This document shows positions 11,370-21,502 of a stretch of DNA of 64,000 bases, one piece after another (the first letter of the stretch is position 1; the number at the start of each line of letters is the position of its first letter). The notes below the pieces were generated by a model that saw only the letters and a list, made by a program, of their open reading frames with translations, was not told where the DNA came from and made no database searches. The stretch comes from Ectobius pallidus (Eukaryota > Arthropoda > Insecta > Blattodea > Ectobiidae): assembly GCA_964059195.1 (NCBI GenBank), contig CAXKWD010000002.1, positions 53,966,923-54,030,922 on the forward strand, read 5' to 3'. The position numbers and the translations under genes were made by a program.

Positions 11370-12109
11370 AAGTCAATCTTCTGCAGCAGTCACAGTGTTG
11401 CTTTCACTTGTAATTCCAATATTTGCTCTTTGGGTTTGGCGTGAGGTAGTGCAAGGAGCTACTAATTCGATCTCTGCTTGGAAGATAAACGAGATATTTC
11501 TGAAATAAAAAGTTTCTTGAACGCGTTTTGTGCATTTTCATGCATACCAATCAATACGTCTAAAACATTTTCAATTTTTTCTGTTGTCTGAGAGATTTCA
11601 CAGTTCACTTTCTGTAAGGGTTTGCTTATGGGTAAGTTAATGAAAATATTACTTTACATACAACCAATGAAACAATGAATTCACTCTTTTCAATGGCACA
11701 TAACAACTGACTATTTTTTAATGACGTTTCTAGATCATGGCTTTCTTTAAAAAAAAAAAAAAATTAAGTATGTAGAATTGGTATGTACAAATCAACAAAC
11801 CTGATCAATAAATCATGTCTCTGAACTTACCTTGACTCACACATCTTTACAATAACAGGGTTCTTAATGTTTTCTCCAGAAGTATTAGCTATTTTTTCTT
11901 TTAGTATGTTTGTGCTTTTAGATGAACCCCTGATGAAATTTGTAACAGAAGTCAAAGTGCCTAGCAGTTTTGAATTGGTTGAACTGCGCAAGCATGATCC
12001 AGAGCCAAGTTAAGGCTGTGCGCACTGCAGTGTACACATCTTATCTGAGGGAACTTCTCACAAATTAAATCTTAGACGACCAGTAATTGAAGATGCGCCA
12101 TCATAGGCC
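11370..12109 (-). pseudogene. hAT-like transposase gene, downstream part (split by mariner)
   Basis: Reading leftwards on the - strand from the mariner insertion, the frame gives AYDGASSITGRL, then CTLQCAHSLNLALDHAC. These are the (G)YDGA and H-LNL motifs of hAT-family transposases of the TTF-type zinc-finger/ZMYM-like group. After a frameshift it continues LGTLTSVTNFIRGSSKSTNI to VKMCESR, followed by AGGTAAGT, a possible splice donor near 11832. A further block (about 11640-11380) gives LQKVNCEISQTTEKIENVLD and later ELVAPCTTSRQTQRANI, matching the helical region of the same family. Stops and shifts are present throughout, so this is a relic. It continues the pseudogene at 13099-13773. The C-terminal dimerisation region was not found. 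Confidence 0.75.
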
Positions 12110-13098
12110 TACCAGGTGTTCGGAAATTCATATTTCAAACGTCTAGGGCTAGTAGAGGGGACTTAGCAGACAATATTTCGAATAGGAACCCATATCCGGA
12201 AACGTATCGTTTCCGTGCTACAGCCATTACAATGTGTCAGATTTGCCGGTGTTGTTTTGCAACCGGAGAGGCAGTACATTACGTCAGAAGAGCACCATGT
12301 GAAATGAGGTGTGACATAAGGTACAGAAGTAAATGACGTTTGATTTATTACAGACGAAAGTAAAATTTTTTGGTAACAATACCAAAGTAACAAACAAAAC
12401 AAACAAAAAACTTTAATTGATCACAATAACACTTGTGTCACCAGTGGAAAAAACATATTTGTTTCTGTATTCTGCACTGGATGTGTCCCATACGAAACTG
12501 CTCACTACAACAGAAGTTCAATGTGACAACCACCAACGTTGTTGCACACATTGTACCGACGAATCATGTTCCGGTACACTTGTTCCATCACACCTGGTGT
12601 CCCGTTAATCTCTTGTGCAGCGACCATCACTCGTCCCAGCAGTTCTTCCTCGGTCTCTACAGGAGTCTCGTACACCATACTCTTCATACGACCCCAGAAG
12701 AAATAGTCCAGTGGCGTTAAGTCCGGCGATCGCGGGGGCCATGCAATAGGACCACCTCGGCCTATCCATCTTTGCCCGAATCTTCGGGTAAGATGTCCCG
12801 GATGTCACATATAAAGTGCGGCGGTGTGCCATCGTGCTGAAACCACAGTTCCTGACGGACATGCAATGGCACGTCATCCAACAACAGGGGCAATACGTCC
12901 TGTAGGAAGATCAAGTACGAAGCACCCGTTAACCTGACTCTGGAAGAAGGTGCGGCCCTTTCACATGTTGCAAAACAACACCAGCAAATCCGACACATTG
13001 TGATTAATCCGGACATGGGTTCCTATTCAAAATATTGTCTATTAAGTCCCCTCTACTAGCCCTAGAAGTTTGTAATATGAATTTCCGAACACCCGGTA
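12110..13098 (-). mobile_element. Tc1/mariner-superfamily element with long inverted repeats
   Basis: The ends are inverted: the left begins ACCAGGTGTTCGGAAATTCA, and the right end reads the reverse complement of CCGGGTGTTCGGAAATTC. Similarity between the arms extends at least 85 bp and, allowing one gap, about 150 bp (shared GGGCTAGTAGAGGGGACTTA and GGTGTTGTTTTGCAAC). TA is present at both outer edges (12110-12111, 13097-13098), the Tc1/mariner target. A transposase remnant lies inside on the - strand. The element is inserted within the reading frame of a hAT-like transposase, which resumes on the other side. At ~990 bp it is shorter than a full element and lacks the transposase N-terminus. 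Confidence 0.9.
12505..12965 (-). pseudogene. Tc1/mariner-superfamily DDE transposase, C-terminal remnant
   Basis: The upstream frame has RLTGASYLIFLQDVLPLLLD and LWFQHDGTPPHF, carrying the second catalytic Asp (codon 12831-12833). After a frameshift near 12770 it continues WIGRGGPIAWPPRSPDLTPL, the third acidic residue in SPDLTPLDYFFWG (codon 12721-12723), roughly 35 residues further, then ETPVETEEELLGRVMVAAQE and a C-terminal MIRRYNVC..GGCHIE block. This is the conserved C-terminal half of an insect Tc1/mariner-type transposase. The DNA-binding N-terminus and first catalytic Asp are missing, so the protein could not be active. Transcription would be leftwards within the inverted repeats. 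Confidence 0.85.
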
Positions 13099-13773
13099 TA
13101 TATATATATATATATGATATGTCAAGTTTAGAACTCTCCAGTCTGTCGAGAATAACTTTTGCCATTCCCCGACCCGTGAGATCAAAGATTGTTACCAAAT
13201 GTAGGAAATCTTCTTTCAGAAAATATGCTTTGTTATCTTCGGACTTCTCCACATAGCTCAAACACAGAGACGTTTGTTCAAAATATCACATGTTTAATGT
13301 GCTAAAATAGAAATTAATTTGGATTTATTTACCTTGGCAATTGTTATTCCTTGGATCATTGAGCCACAGATAGAAATAATCTCATTTTGAATTGATGGGC
13401 TCGATTAGGAGTGCATTTAATGGAGCAGTTTCAATGTGTCTCGTCATTGTTAAATCTCCACATCTTGCTCGCATTCTTAACAAAGCTCTCAAGTTATAAT
13501 ACCATGATTCCATTCTGGTTGAGGATTTTCCAAGATTGGTGGCCCCGAGTCATTTGTTCTCCAAAGAGGCATTTCCTGCCGTCCGCATAACAGTATTGTT
13601 TCCACAATACGAACTAACTTTTGCCTGTTATCGTTCACTTTTGCTTTAAGGGCACGGTGCACTTGCATAAATACATCTTGTTGCTTGAGTGAATCACTTA
13701 TAAAATTTTCAGCAAGCATTACGCTTCTTAATTGACGCTTTATCAGAAAAAAATTGCATCCTTGTGATCCCAA
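13099..13773 (-). pseudogene. hAT-like transposase gene, upstream part (split by mariner)
   Basis: From 13773 leftwards the - strand encodes LVRIVETILLCGRQEMPL..NDSGP, the I(I/V)ETI..CGRQ..L.GH.DSG block of TTF-type/ZMYM-like hAT proteins. This is followed by LRALLRMRARCGDLTMTRHI, then EQTSLCLSYVEK and LKEDFLHLVTIFDLTGRGMA, matching the (R/K)EDFL.F....LTG..LA..IL block that precedes the GYDGA motif. The frame is broken by at least one stop and one shift. It ends at a (TA)n tract adjoining the mariner element; the next family motif appears beyond that element at 12109. It is upstream of, and colinear with, the part at 11370-12109. Confidence 0.75.
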
Positions 13774-13865
13774 GAAGGATATATAAGAGAAACGATCGTC
13801 ATTAGTCTATCCGATGAATTGTTAAACGTTGTTGATTAATATCAAACACGCGGGTTATAAATGGA

Positions 13866-15670
13866 ATAGTCATACTAAAATATTCATAAATATCACATAG
13901 AAATCTTCCTGGAATAGCGAAATTTGCAAACAATTTAAATTGAGAATTGAAATCCTCTGATTAGTTTCTCAAAATAATAATGATAGGACAGGTTTCGCTC
14001 AGTTCATAGGACGCCGCCTGTGACGTCTTTAGAAGGTGAAAAGTTGAGCAAATCGATTACAAAAATTTACATATTTCGTAATGATTCATCTGTGTGCATT
14101 GAGACTTCAGTAACAATATAACTCACAACAAAGGTAACATTAAGTTGTTACTTAGCGAAATGCTGTAACTTGAATGTGTAGATTTCGGACCGAGGTAGTA
14201 GGGGAGACCGGACTTGGTTGTCACACGGGATGGTTGTCTCACTAGTAAGAAACTGGATACGCAGTTGGCAGGAGTGATTGGTTTCAAGTGGAAAAGACGC
14301 TCCCTTGACCATTAGCACCTCTTGCAGTTTCCCGCGATGCAGGTGTTAGTTTTGTGTCCATTGTTGAAAGATTTGTGATTTGCTGTGTTGAAAATAAAAT
14401 TTTTGCTCTGAAGTTTACTTCTACTTCATCGTAAACGGATAACTTTACAAGTATCTTCTATATTATGTTAAACAATAATTTATTTAGGAGTATATTGCTT
14501 TATTCTTTTCGGCTTTTGCTTGGTAGAAAACCTCGCTAGAGCAATGGAATTCCAAAATGGCGTCAAGGGGTTGGTTGTCACATGTGACTTCCATCCCCGT
14601 CCGGATTGGTTGTCTCATGTGACAACCAACCCAGCTCAACTTAAATATGGTTAATACAGTAGGATTTTATGTATTGTTTCAGATGAAGAAAGCAGTAAAT
14701 AGAGCTAGCGATTCTTGAATGATAAACAATCCTAGAAGAGCTTGACAATATAAGACATCCCGGGATTCTGATAATTGCATTTCCTCATGCAATGGCTATG
14801 CAAAATATAAACTCAGGGTATAAACACAAGATCATAAAGGTTGGGCTCATGAAGCCTGTACTCAAGGACTTCATGGTATATATGTATGTCATAAACTGAT
14901 TGATGTATTTCCGATTTAATTCAGTGGCTGTTATGTTTGTTTGAACCAAGTCATTCAAAATTAATCCAATTTATCATTTCATTATGAATATTCTGAGGCA
15001 GACCAAATAAGAAGCCTAACATAAGAGACTGAAGGCGATGCAAGATTTCTAAGCTATAATAATGTGTTTGTCATTTTTCTATCAATTTTGAAGAAACAAA
15101 ATGTTCCTTGTTAGCCTCAACCCCATGTATCAGTCAAAAGTTTAATCTGTCACATGACACAACACTTTGTTTTTGTCAACAGTTTAATAATATTGACGTT
15201 ATATTATGGGAATGCTTTCCTTGCTTTCATGAGTATTAAATACCACACCATTGAACTTACAACATTTTTATTCCGGTTATTTTTTTGCAATGTGACAACC
15301 AACCCGAATGACTGTGACAACCAACCCTGAGCTGGGGTTGGTTGTCACATTTTGCTTTTTTTTTTTTTTAAAGATGATATTTAAATACTTTCTGTGTCAT
15401 TGTTTGTTTTGAACTTTGTTTTACAATATGCCAAAGAGTTGAAAGGACAGATTTGATAATTAGTTAAACAAAAAAACAGATAGGAATAATTAAAAATGCA
15501 TTTGATTGAAAAGTGTGACAACCAAGTCTGGTCTCCCCTAATCTTCGTTCGACTGCGCTAAAGCACGCCTCCATTTTAATACAGTCAAATTTGTTTCATT
15601 TCACATTAGATAATTCTAATTATACCATCCGAATATAGTGCATTCTCCTTCAAACCACCATTAGAATCAA
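13866..15670 (+). repeat. Dispersed repeat A/B, right copy (interrupted)
   Basis: Two pieces, 13866-14200 and 15541-15670, align in order with 10746-11308. The break is exactly at the TA-flanked element 14201-15538. Divergence from the left copy is substantial (many substitutions and small indels), so the duplication is old relative to the insertion. Confidence 0.75.
14201..15538. mobile_element. TA-flanked 1.34-kb element with repeated TTGGTTGTCACA motif
   Basis: The termini are 26-bp inverted repeats differing at one base (GGGGAGACC[G/A]GACTTGG at the outer end). TA is duplicated at 14199-14200 and 15539-15540, and an uninterrupted paralogous site exists at 11171-11172, so both borders are certain. 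The motif TTGGTTGTCACA (or TTGGTTGTCTCA), in either orientation, occurs at about 14214, 14231, 14571, 14607, 14619, 15291, 15313, 15337 and 15513, in clusters near both ends. There is no long ORF, so it is non-autonomous. TA target and inverted ends suggest the Tc1/mariner superfamily, but the family is not recognised. Confidence 0.85.
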
Positions 15671-16365
15671 TCTCCAAAATTCCCAGAGCCAATTTTTATA
15701 TTGTAATTTGGATAATTCGAAGTCAGAATGTGAAAGGAATTAGATCATTCATAGAATTCTATATTTTTACTGTAACTTCACTTGATTCATTTATATTTTC
15801 TCTTGCCGTACCGTTGATAGCTTGCTTCTTATCAAATCGCAACTACATATTATATTTCATAGGGGTAGTTGTTATTAATAATGCAATATATTTAATTAAA
15901 GTAATCATAATGTAATTAACCTTGTTAGAAACTCTTTTAATGTATTGTGTTTTATTTTGTACAGGGTCTTCCAAAGAATGCTGTCTGATATCGAGGACAG
16001 GATCCATTGATGGCTTAAAACATTAAGGGTAACGATGGGTAACATGAATGCAAGCGAAGGGCATTTGAAGAAAGTGACTTACTGCCGTGAGGCGAGGATT
16101 GGAAGCTAAGCGGAGTAGTTATTATATTTCCTTCCATCGGATACACAGACTTTAGCACTAAGAACGCGGCCAGGAGGTCTGTGAATATTTGACATAAACT
16201 TTAGTGCAAACTAAAAAGGCAACTATATCACGGGAAAATCATGATCTCGTACAGCGAGAAAGCGCATCAGTTATGGTCTTTGTTAGTAGCAGTGCGCTAT
16301 TTTAGTAGCCTGCCTTATAGCTCAACATGATAATACCTAAAGTTTAGCTATGCCAATGATAATCG
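15671..16365 (+). other. Unassigned sequence with a short direct repeat
   Basis: ACAGGGTCTTCCAA..A...CTGTCTG occurs at about 15960 and again at about 16798, each followed by a similar TTGATG.CTT..AAC block. This suggests an older duplicated unit into which the SINE at 16366 was inserted. The 61-codon hydrophobic ORF at 15730 has no family signature and is probably chance. Confidence 0.3.
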
Positions 16366-16650
16366 GGGGGTACGCTGTCGTAGCGTAGTGGTTGAGGCGC
16401 TGCGCTACGAACCAGAAGGTCGCGGGTTGGTTGGAGTTTTTCAATTGGCCTAATCCTTCTGGTGGCACTATTGCCCTGGGGTCGACTCTGCCTCTGACAG
16501 AAATGAGTACAGGAGCATTCTTGGGGTAAAGGCGGCCGGTGCGTAAGGCTGACAACCTTACCACATTTACATGCCGGGGAGCCTCAAAAACCTGGAACCC
16601 TCTGGGCCTCCAATGGCCTGTATAATGGCCACTTTACCTTTAATTTTACC
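16366..16650 (+). mobile_element. SINE family A, copy 1 (B box deleted)
   Basis: Begins GGTACGCTGTCGTAGCGTAG with A-box sequence GTAGCGTAGTGGTTGAGGCG and follows the family body (GGCCTAATCCTTCTGGTGGC, GGGGTCGACTC, AAAGGCGGCCGGTGCGTAAG, CTCTGGGCCTCCA). Compared with the copy at 39195, about 22 bases including the B box and the following stretch are deleted, so this copy has no intact Pol III promoter. It ends in a short CTTTACCTTTA tail. Confidence 0.85.
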
Positions 16651-17089
16651 GTAGCATGGAGACTTGTATACACGTAAAGTTAGATGCGAGTAGGCAGCGA
16701 GAACTTCCTAGCTTAAGGAGGGCCTAAACCTTAGTGGTAAAAGTGAGGATGAAGGGTTATATAATCACTCAGCAACAATAAATAGTGATCGTATTTTCAC
16801 AGGGTCTTCCAAGAAAACTGTCTGTAATAAAAAGGAATATTCTGGCCTGAATGCGTTGATGACTTGCAACATAATGGCTGAACATGACTGTCACACGACA
16901 GGGATCCTAGTGCGTGAGTTAGTTGTGAGTATTGTTAATAGTTATACGTGAGATATAGCATATTTAAGTAAACAACAATAATAGAGTATAAATTTTGCCG
17001 TGTTTCATAAATCAACAATGCATTTGAATAATCTCTACACGGTTATAAAAACGTATTTTACTTATAGTCCAGTCATTTGGTAGTTTTAC

Positions 17090-17197
17090 CTGGAAAGTTT
17101 TCCGGGAGTTTTGAAAATTGGTGATTTTATAGATTTCGACGTGCTCTTTTCGAATTTTCACTTTGCTACCTCTTATCTTTGCCGCTCGCGCCGCCAT
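17090..17197 (-). other. 36-codon ORF ending in a splice donor, left palindrome arm
   Basis: On the - strand an ATG in CAATATGGCGGCGCGAG starts a basic peptide (MAARAAKIRGSKVKIRKEH...) that runs 36 codons to CCAG|GTAAAAC, a good splice donor. The start context resembles the YY1-type AAnATGGCGGC element found near transcription starts in many animal genes. The partner ORF on the right arm is the same length. The differences I can see between the two include two synonymous changes (AGA/CGA, ATC/ATT) and one Val/Ile exchange. The function is unknown; it may be the first exon of a transposon gene. Confidence 0.4.
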
Positions 17198-17416
17198 ATT
17201 GAAAAAATGGCGCCCAAAAACAGTTTTTTGACAATAGCTCCTTTCCGACACATTTTACGATGAAAATACTTATGTAATAAATTAAACTAGAGAAAATGTC
17301 CTATAATTTATGTAGTAAAGATTTTTTTGTAAAATGAATAGTTTCAGCGTACGAGCGCCGAAAAGTCTACTCCGACACGCGTTTTGGCCAAAGCCACGGA
17401 AGATGCGGATACGCCA

Positions 17417-18265
17417 CTACCTGCATCATTTTTCGGTAAAGCATTTAATAAGCGATTTCAACTAAATAAGGTCTCCTGATTTAAAATATGTCACTATTTT
17501 TGTTGTTTCACATCTAGCTTTCGTGTTAACTGTTCTGGCGGACGCAATTTTAAGGCCTGTGAAGACTTTTTTGGGGGGGGGCTTATAGTAGCTAAACGGT
17601 ATGTCGTATGAAAAAACCTGTTGCAGAAGCAGTAACTGATTTTGAGAGGTCTACAAGTTTGGTCTTTTGACTTTTGACGTATCTCCATCGGTTATCCCTT
17701 AGATTGAGTTAGATTTTTTAATTTTAAATAAATTTTGTATATTTTTCTCACATTATGCAATATTTGACACACAAGATATGAAAAGATAGAATCATACAAT
17801 TTGGTAGGAATGTGGGCACATACAACAGTCATAAGCGTGCTAAATTTGGTGATTCTAGCTGCCCCATAAGTATAGAAAAATTTGCTGGATAGCCGTAACA
17901 TCATTCTACGGCAGTCTAATCTTCCACTTATTAACATTGATGTTTATTCACTTCCAGATGAGCTAGAAACTTGAAATTTGGCAAACTTATAGCCTACATT
18001 TTAGATGTATTATAATACATGTTCAAAACCGTTGAGCTCGATCAATGTAATAAAATAAATAAGATACCATTTGCTCAACTAAAATATATTTTATAGATTT
18101 TATCTTATAACCAATGGAAAAATTCCCAAAAGTTCACATTTTTCACAATCTTCAATTAACCAGATGTGATAGAGAAAAACGAAATGCATTTTCGAATTCA
18201 GCACAGCGAAGTTAATCAAACACACCTGTTTTCGTTTTTACCGCAGAAATTGTTGTCTTTTTTCC
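17417..18265. other. Extra sequence inserted in the left palindrome arm
   Basis: Absent from the right arm. AT-rich, with a run of nine G near 17572 and no recognisable ORF or clear terminal repeats. It may be a separate insertion, or an intron-like segment that the right arm has lost. Confidence 0.4.
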
Positions 18266-18296
18266 AGGCTGATATAATCATTAGTCTACGGCAATC

Positions 18297-18375
18297 AGCA
18301 TTTAATCTACATTCGATTCCGTAATAGTTGTCGGCGAAGATGTAGATCATCTTATTCTTTTGACGCCTCTATCTA
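18297..18375 (+). pseudogene. Coding relic, left arm (VIVVGEDVD motif)
   Basis: The + strand frame gives FDSVIVVGEDVDHLILL, the mirror of the right-arm relic. The preceding KATEDADT block is at 17388-17415, separated by the 850-bp insertion. Truncated and non-functional. Confidence 0.45.
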
Positions 18376-18930
18376 CGCGTTCAAACATATACAATCTCAA
18401 ACCAGGAATAGGAAAAATTTCGCAACGAATATATTCAACTCCATACCTCTGGTGAACCTGGTGATAAGTTCGGAACGAATAATTGTTATGGCGGATATGT
18501 TATGACGAAAATGTCTTTATTTATTTGTATATTGTGATACTCTTAGTATTACATGAGAATTGTATAATCGGAGACATAATGTTACATCTAGAAACAGTAT
18601 GTTTAAGTATTCACATTTATTCTTATAGCTTATGACTCTTTACAACTTGACACAAATTATTGTAATGCATCGATTACATATTAATACAGACATGTTTCAT
18701 ACCTTTTATAAGTTCATCTCAGTTATAAGTTGACCGTACAATGCAAGGAGGAAGCTTCAGCAATGACCTCTGGATCAGCATTTTGGTGTTTGAATACCTG
18801 GACAAGCTCGTTTAAATCTGTTCTTTTTTAATACATTAGAATATTTTATTTTTCTTTGTATAAGAGTGCTGATGTTGTATCACAGCCACTGAAGGCGTGC
18901 AGAAATAATATTATGTTATCTGCGGCTGTT

Positions 18931-18995
18931 TTATCTATGATACTTTTTGTTGAATATATATTCGTTGCGAAATTTTCCCTTTTCCTGGTGTAATA

Positions 18996-19031
<36 letters not shown>

Positions 19032-19179
19032 CTGTGTTAGAAAGCGTTGAAAGAGCCGTTAAATGAATAAGAAGATCTACATCTTCGCCGACAACTATTA
19101 CGGAATCAAATGTAGGTAAAGTGTTGATTGCCGTATTGATTATTATTAGCGTATCCGCATCTTCCGTGGCTTTGGTCAA
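18931..19179 (-). pseudogene. Coding relic, right arm (DADTLI...VVGEDVDLL motif)
   Basis: The - strand frame encodes KATEDADTLIIINTAIN followed by FDSVIVVGEDVDLLI and a Leu/Thr-rich stretch, and then runs into a (TG)n/(TA)n microsatellite. The DAD.LI...A and V(V/L)VGED.DLL.LL pattern recalls acidic-residue motifs of uncharacterised, often multicopy, animal proteins that I suspect are nuclease-like. This is inference from pattern only. It is a fragment: about 45 meaningful residues. Confidence 0.4.
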
Positions 19180-19365
19180 AATGCGTGTCGGAGTAGACTT
19201 TTCGGTGCTCGTATGCTGAAACTATTCATTTTACAAAAAAATCGTTACTACATAAATTATAGGAAATTTTCTCTAGTTTAATTTATTACATAACTATTTT
19301 CATCGTAAAATGAGTCGGAAAGGAGATATTGTTAAAAAACTGTTTTTGGGCGCCATTTTTGCAAT

Positions 19366-19473
19366 ATGGCGGCGCGAGCGGCAAAGATACGAGGTAGCAA
19401 AGTGAAAATTCGAAAAGAGCACATCGAAATCTATAAAATTACCAATTTTCAAAACTCCCGGAAAACTTTCCAG
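19366..19473 (+). other. 36-codon ORF ending in a splice donor, right palindrome arm
   Basis: The counterpart of the left-arm ORF, same length and same start context (GCAATATGGCGGCGCG), ending CCAG|GTAACC. It points outward from the palindrome. See the left-arm entry for the differences. Whether it is transcribed cannot be told from sequence. Confidence 0.4.
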
Positions 19474-19579
19474 GTAACCCCCTTTATGAGCACCAAATGA
19501 CTGGACTATTAGTAATGTAAGACACGTGTCTGTATGAAACTGAAATATACAACATTAAAAATAATTTTACCCCTATAGT

Positions 19580-20330
19580 TCCACATGTCAACAATGTCGG
19601 AGATGCGCATAATATTATTAAAGAGCTCGGAGAAACAATACTTTAAAAGATAGTCAAGTTATTATTATCGAGATAAAGTACACGTCAATCGAAGGGTAGG
19701 CATCAGATGCAGTTACGGTACTGCACCATTCCAACGAAGAATATCTTAGTAGTAAAGGCCTCTCCTTATGCCGGAAGTAACTCAATAGGAAGTGAATCAA
19801 CATCTTCCTCTCCCCTACATCATAATATTATTAAAGAGCTCGGAGAAGTAAGAATACGGTGGTACTAGAAGAAAATATTATGATTTTTAAATGATTAATT
19901 TTGTAACTAATAAAAGTAAGAACAGATAACTATTGCTTTTAAAGCAATGTTTATTTCTTTATATTAATCACTTTTGCAATACATAAACAATCGATAAAAA
20001 ATAGAAAAACACAATATTTTGTTTTGTTGTTTGTTTGTTCGGCCATACTATAATATGCTTAATACGTGTCACGTAAATGTGTCAAAATGACACTCATTTG
20101 ATATCGGTGTGGTATCGAATATTATCGAACACGGGACGATCTTGACACCTTGAGAGTAGCGTCTTAAATCTCAAAGAGTAGCATAATAAATAGCTTTATG
20201 TAAAATAACAATAAATTCTGTTCGTGTGAATTTTAATATCATGCTAAAATGAATTCAGTTCGTGTTGTGAAATCCGTTAGTTTCAAGAAATCATTCATAT
20301 GGTAGCTTCGATTTAATCGACGCCTGCTAC
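19580..20330 (+). repeat. Dispersed repeat D, copy 1
   Basis: Colinear with 24371-25310. Shared words include AACAATGTCGGAGAT, AATATTAT(T/C)AAAGAGCTCGG, AGTAAAGGCCTCTC, TATGCCGGAAGTAA, TTCGGCCATACTATAATATG and GGTAGCTTCGATTTAATC. Within this copy CATAATATTATTAAAGAGCT occurs twice (about 19609 and 19821), an internal duplication. No coding potential was recognised. Confidence 0.75.
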
Positions 20331-20348
20331 AGCTTACTATCCGTCGGC

Positions 20349-20588
20349 CCGATATGATCCCCGGTACCTTCACGAATTTTTCTGAATTAGGAAGGTCTGG
20401 TAGGGTTGCACTCAACGTCGTGATTCAAATTGAAGAGCTACTTGATAGAGAAGTAGCGGCTCCGGTCATGGAAACCACCATTAACGGCTGACCACATGCC
20501 CCCCAATCCTGCCGTCTGCCTATGGTAGATGACGCAGCGGTCGGGTGGTAGGCCTTTTCCCTTCTGGGATGTTAGCGCCACGGAGTTA
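20349..20588 (+). mobile_element. SINE family C, 5'-truncated copy
   Basis: Matches the reverse complement of 32650-32940: ATGATCCCCGGTACC, GAGCTACTTGATAGAGAAGT, GCGGCTCCGGTCA, CAATCCTGCCGTCTGCCTAT, then CCTTCTGGGATG. The tRNA-like A-box part seen in the other copy is missing, so it is 5'-truncated. It abuts the end of repeat D copy 1. Confidence 0.75.
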
Positions 20589-20815
20589 GAGTTATAGAGA
20601 GACAATTCAGAAGTTAGTCTAAATTTCGCAGAAATATTGGTCTTTCTCTAAGGGTATAAGATTTTTAAAATTATATTTATGAATAAACAAAGACCTTTCT
20701 ATGAAATAAAAGATGTTATAATCATTTTAGTTTTATCTTGTAGCTGAAGAAATTGCTGCTGTAGCAAGATGCTGATGTGAGTGGCATATCATTTCCAAGA
20801 GTTGTGTGTTATAAT

Positions 20816-21502
20816 TAGACCTGGGATTTTAGGCTCTAAAAAGTTAGTTTTAGGCACCTAAAATAGGCTTTTAAAACAAGTAAATAGGCTTTTAAAACAA
20901 GTAAATAGGCTTTTAAAAGAAGTAAATAGGCTTTTAAAACAAGTAAATAGGCTTTTAAAAGAGAAAATAGGCACTTAAAATATGTTTTAAAAATGTGTAA
21001 ATAGATAAAAAAAATATACTTAAAAATATTACAATATACACTTAAACTGTAACGTGGTCTTTTTTTACTGCAAGAAACGTGGAATACCTACTCTTAACAG
21101 AATTAATTGCAAAATTAGGCATTACGAACTTTATTCACTTAAACATATGTTCTTTCACTGGTGACTTGACACAGTAGTCCTTCCTCCCTTCCACGTCAGT
21201 CAGCATTCCTTTAGCGACAATTGTTTGGAATAATCAAGTTTCTGTGAAAAACCTACCTCTGCTGTTCTGCTTTTCTTTGAGAGATGTCCATTATAAGATT
21301 GTAAAAATTACAGAAGTTGAATTTTATTTTAAATGTACAAAATAGGCATTTTTAGGCACTAAAGTAGTAAAATAGGCTCTAAAGGTCCAAATAGGCATTT
21401 TAGGGCACTATAAAACTCTATAAACGTAAGTGATTTGTCATGAAACGTCCACATATTTAAAAATTTTCATGTTATTTCATAAGGAACAAAATCCCAGGTC
21501 TA
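20816..21502. mobile_element. Non-autonomous DNA transposon with internal 21-bp tandem repeats
   Basis: Ends are a perfect 15-bp inverted repeat, TAGACCTGGGATTTT and AAAATCCCAGGTCTA. Next to the left end a 21-bp unit (TAGGCTTTTAAAACAAGTAAA) is repeated about five times (20868-20960), and related TAGGCACTAAA words recur near the right end. There is no ORF. The target duplication is unclear. The ATTTTAGG terminus resembles the repeat family at 42400-46640, suggesting related elements. Confidence 0.75.

Larger units (their letters stand above)
17058..19514. mobile_element. Large imperfect palindromic (inverted-duplicate) element
   Basis: The left arm (17058-17416 and 18266-18440) and the right arm (18938-19514) are reverse-complement copies. 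They start from the ends TAGTCCAGTCATTTGGT and ACCAAATGACTGGACTA and share, in order: the CATTTGGT ends, a GCGCCGCCATATTG block, an AAAGTCTACTCCGACACGCG block, a GATGCGGATACG block, and ATTCCGTAATAGTTGTCGGC. The left arm carries an extra ~850 bp (17417-18265). The right arm carries an expanded (TA)n(TG)n tract. The spacer is 18441-18937. Each arm holds an outward 36-codon ORF and an inward coding relic. The superfamily is unassigned. Confidence 0.85.

Noticed and set aside
12417..12720. + strand ORFs of 63 and 95 codons
   Set aside because: Antisense shadows of the Tc1/mariner transposase remnant.
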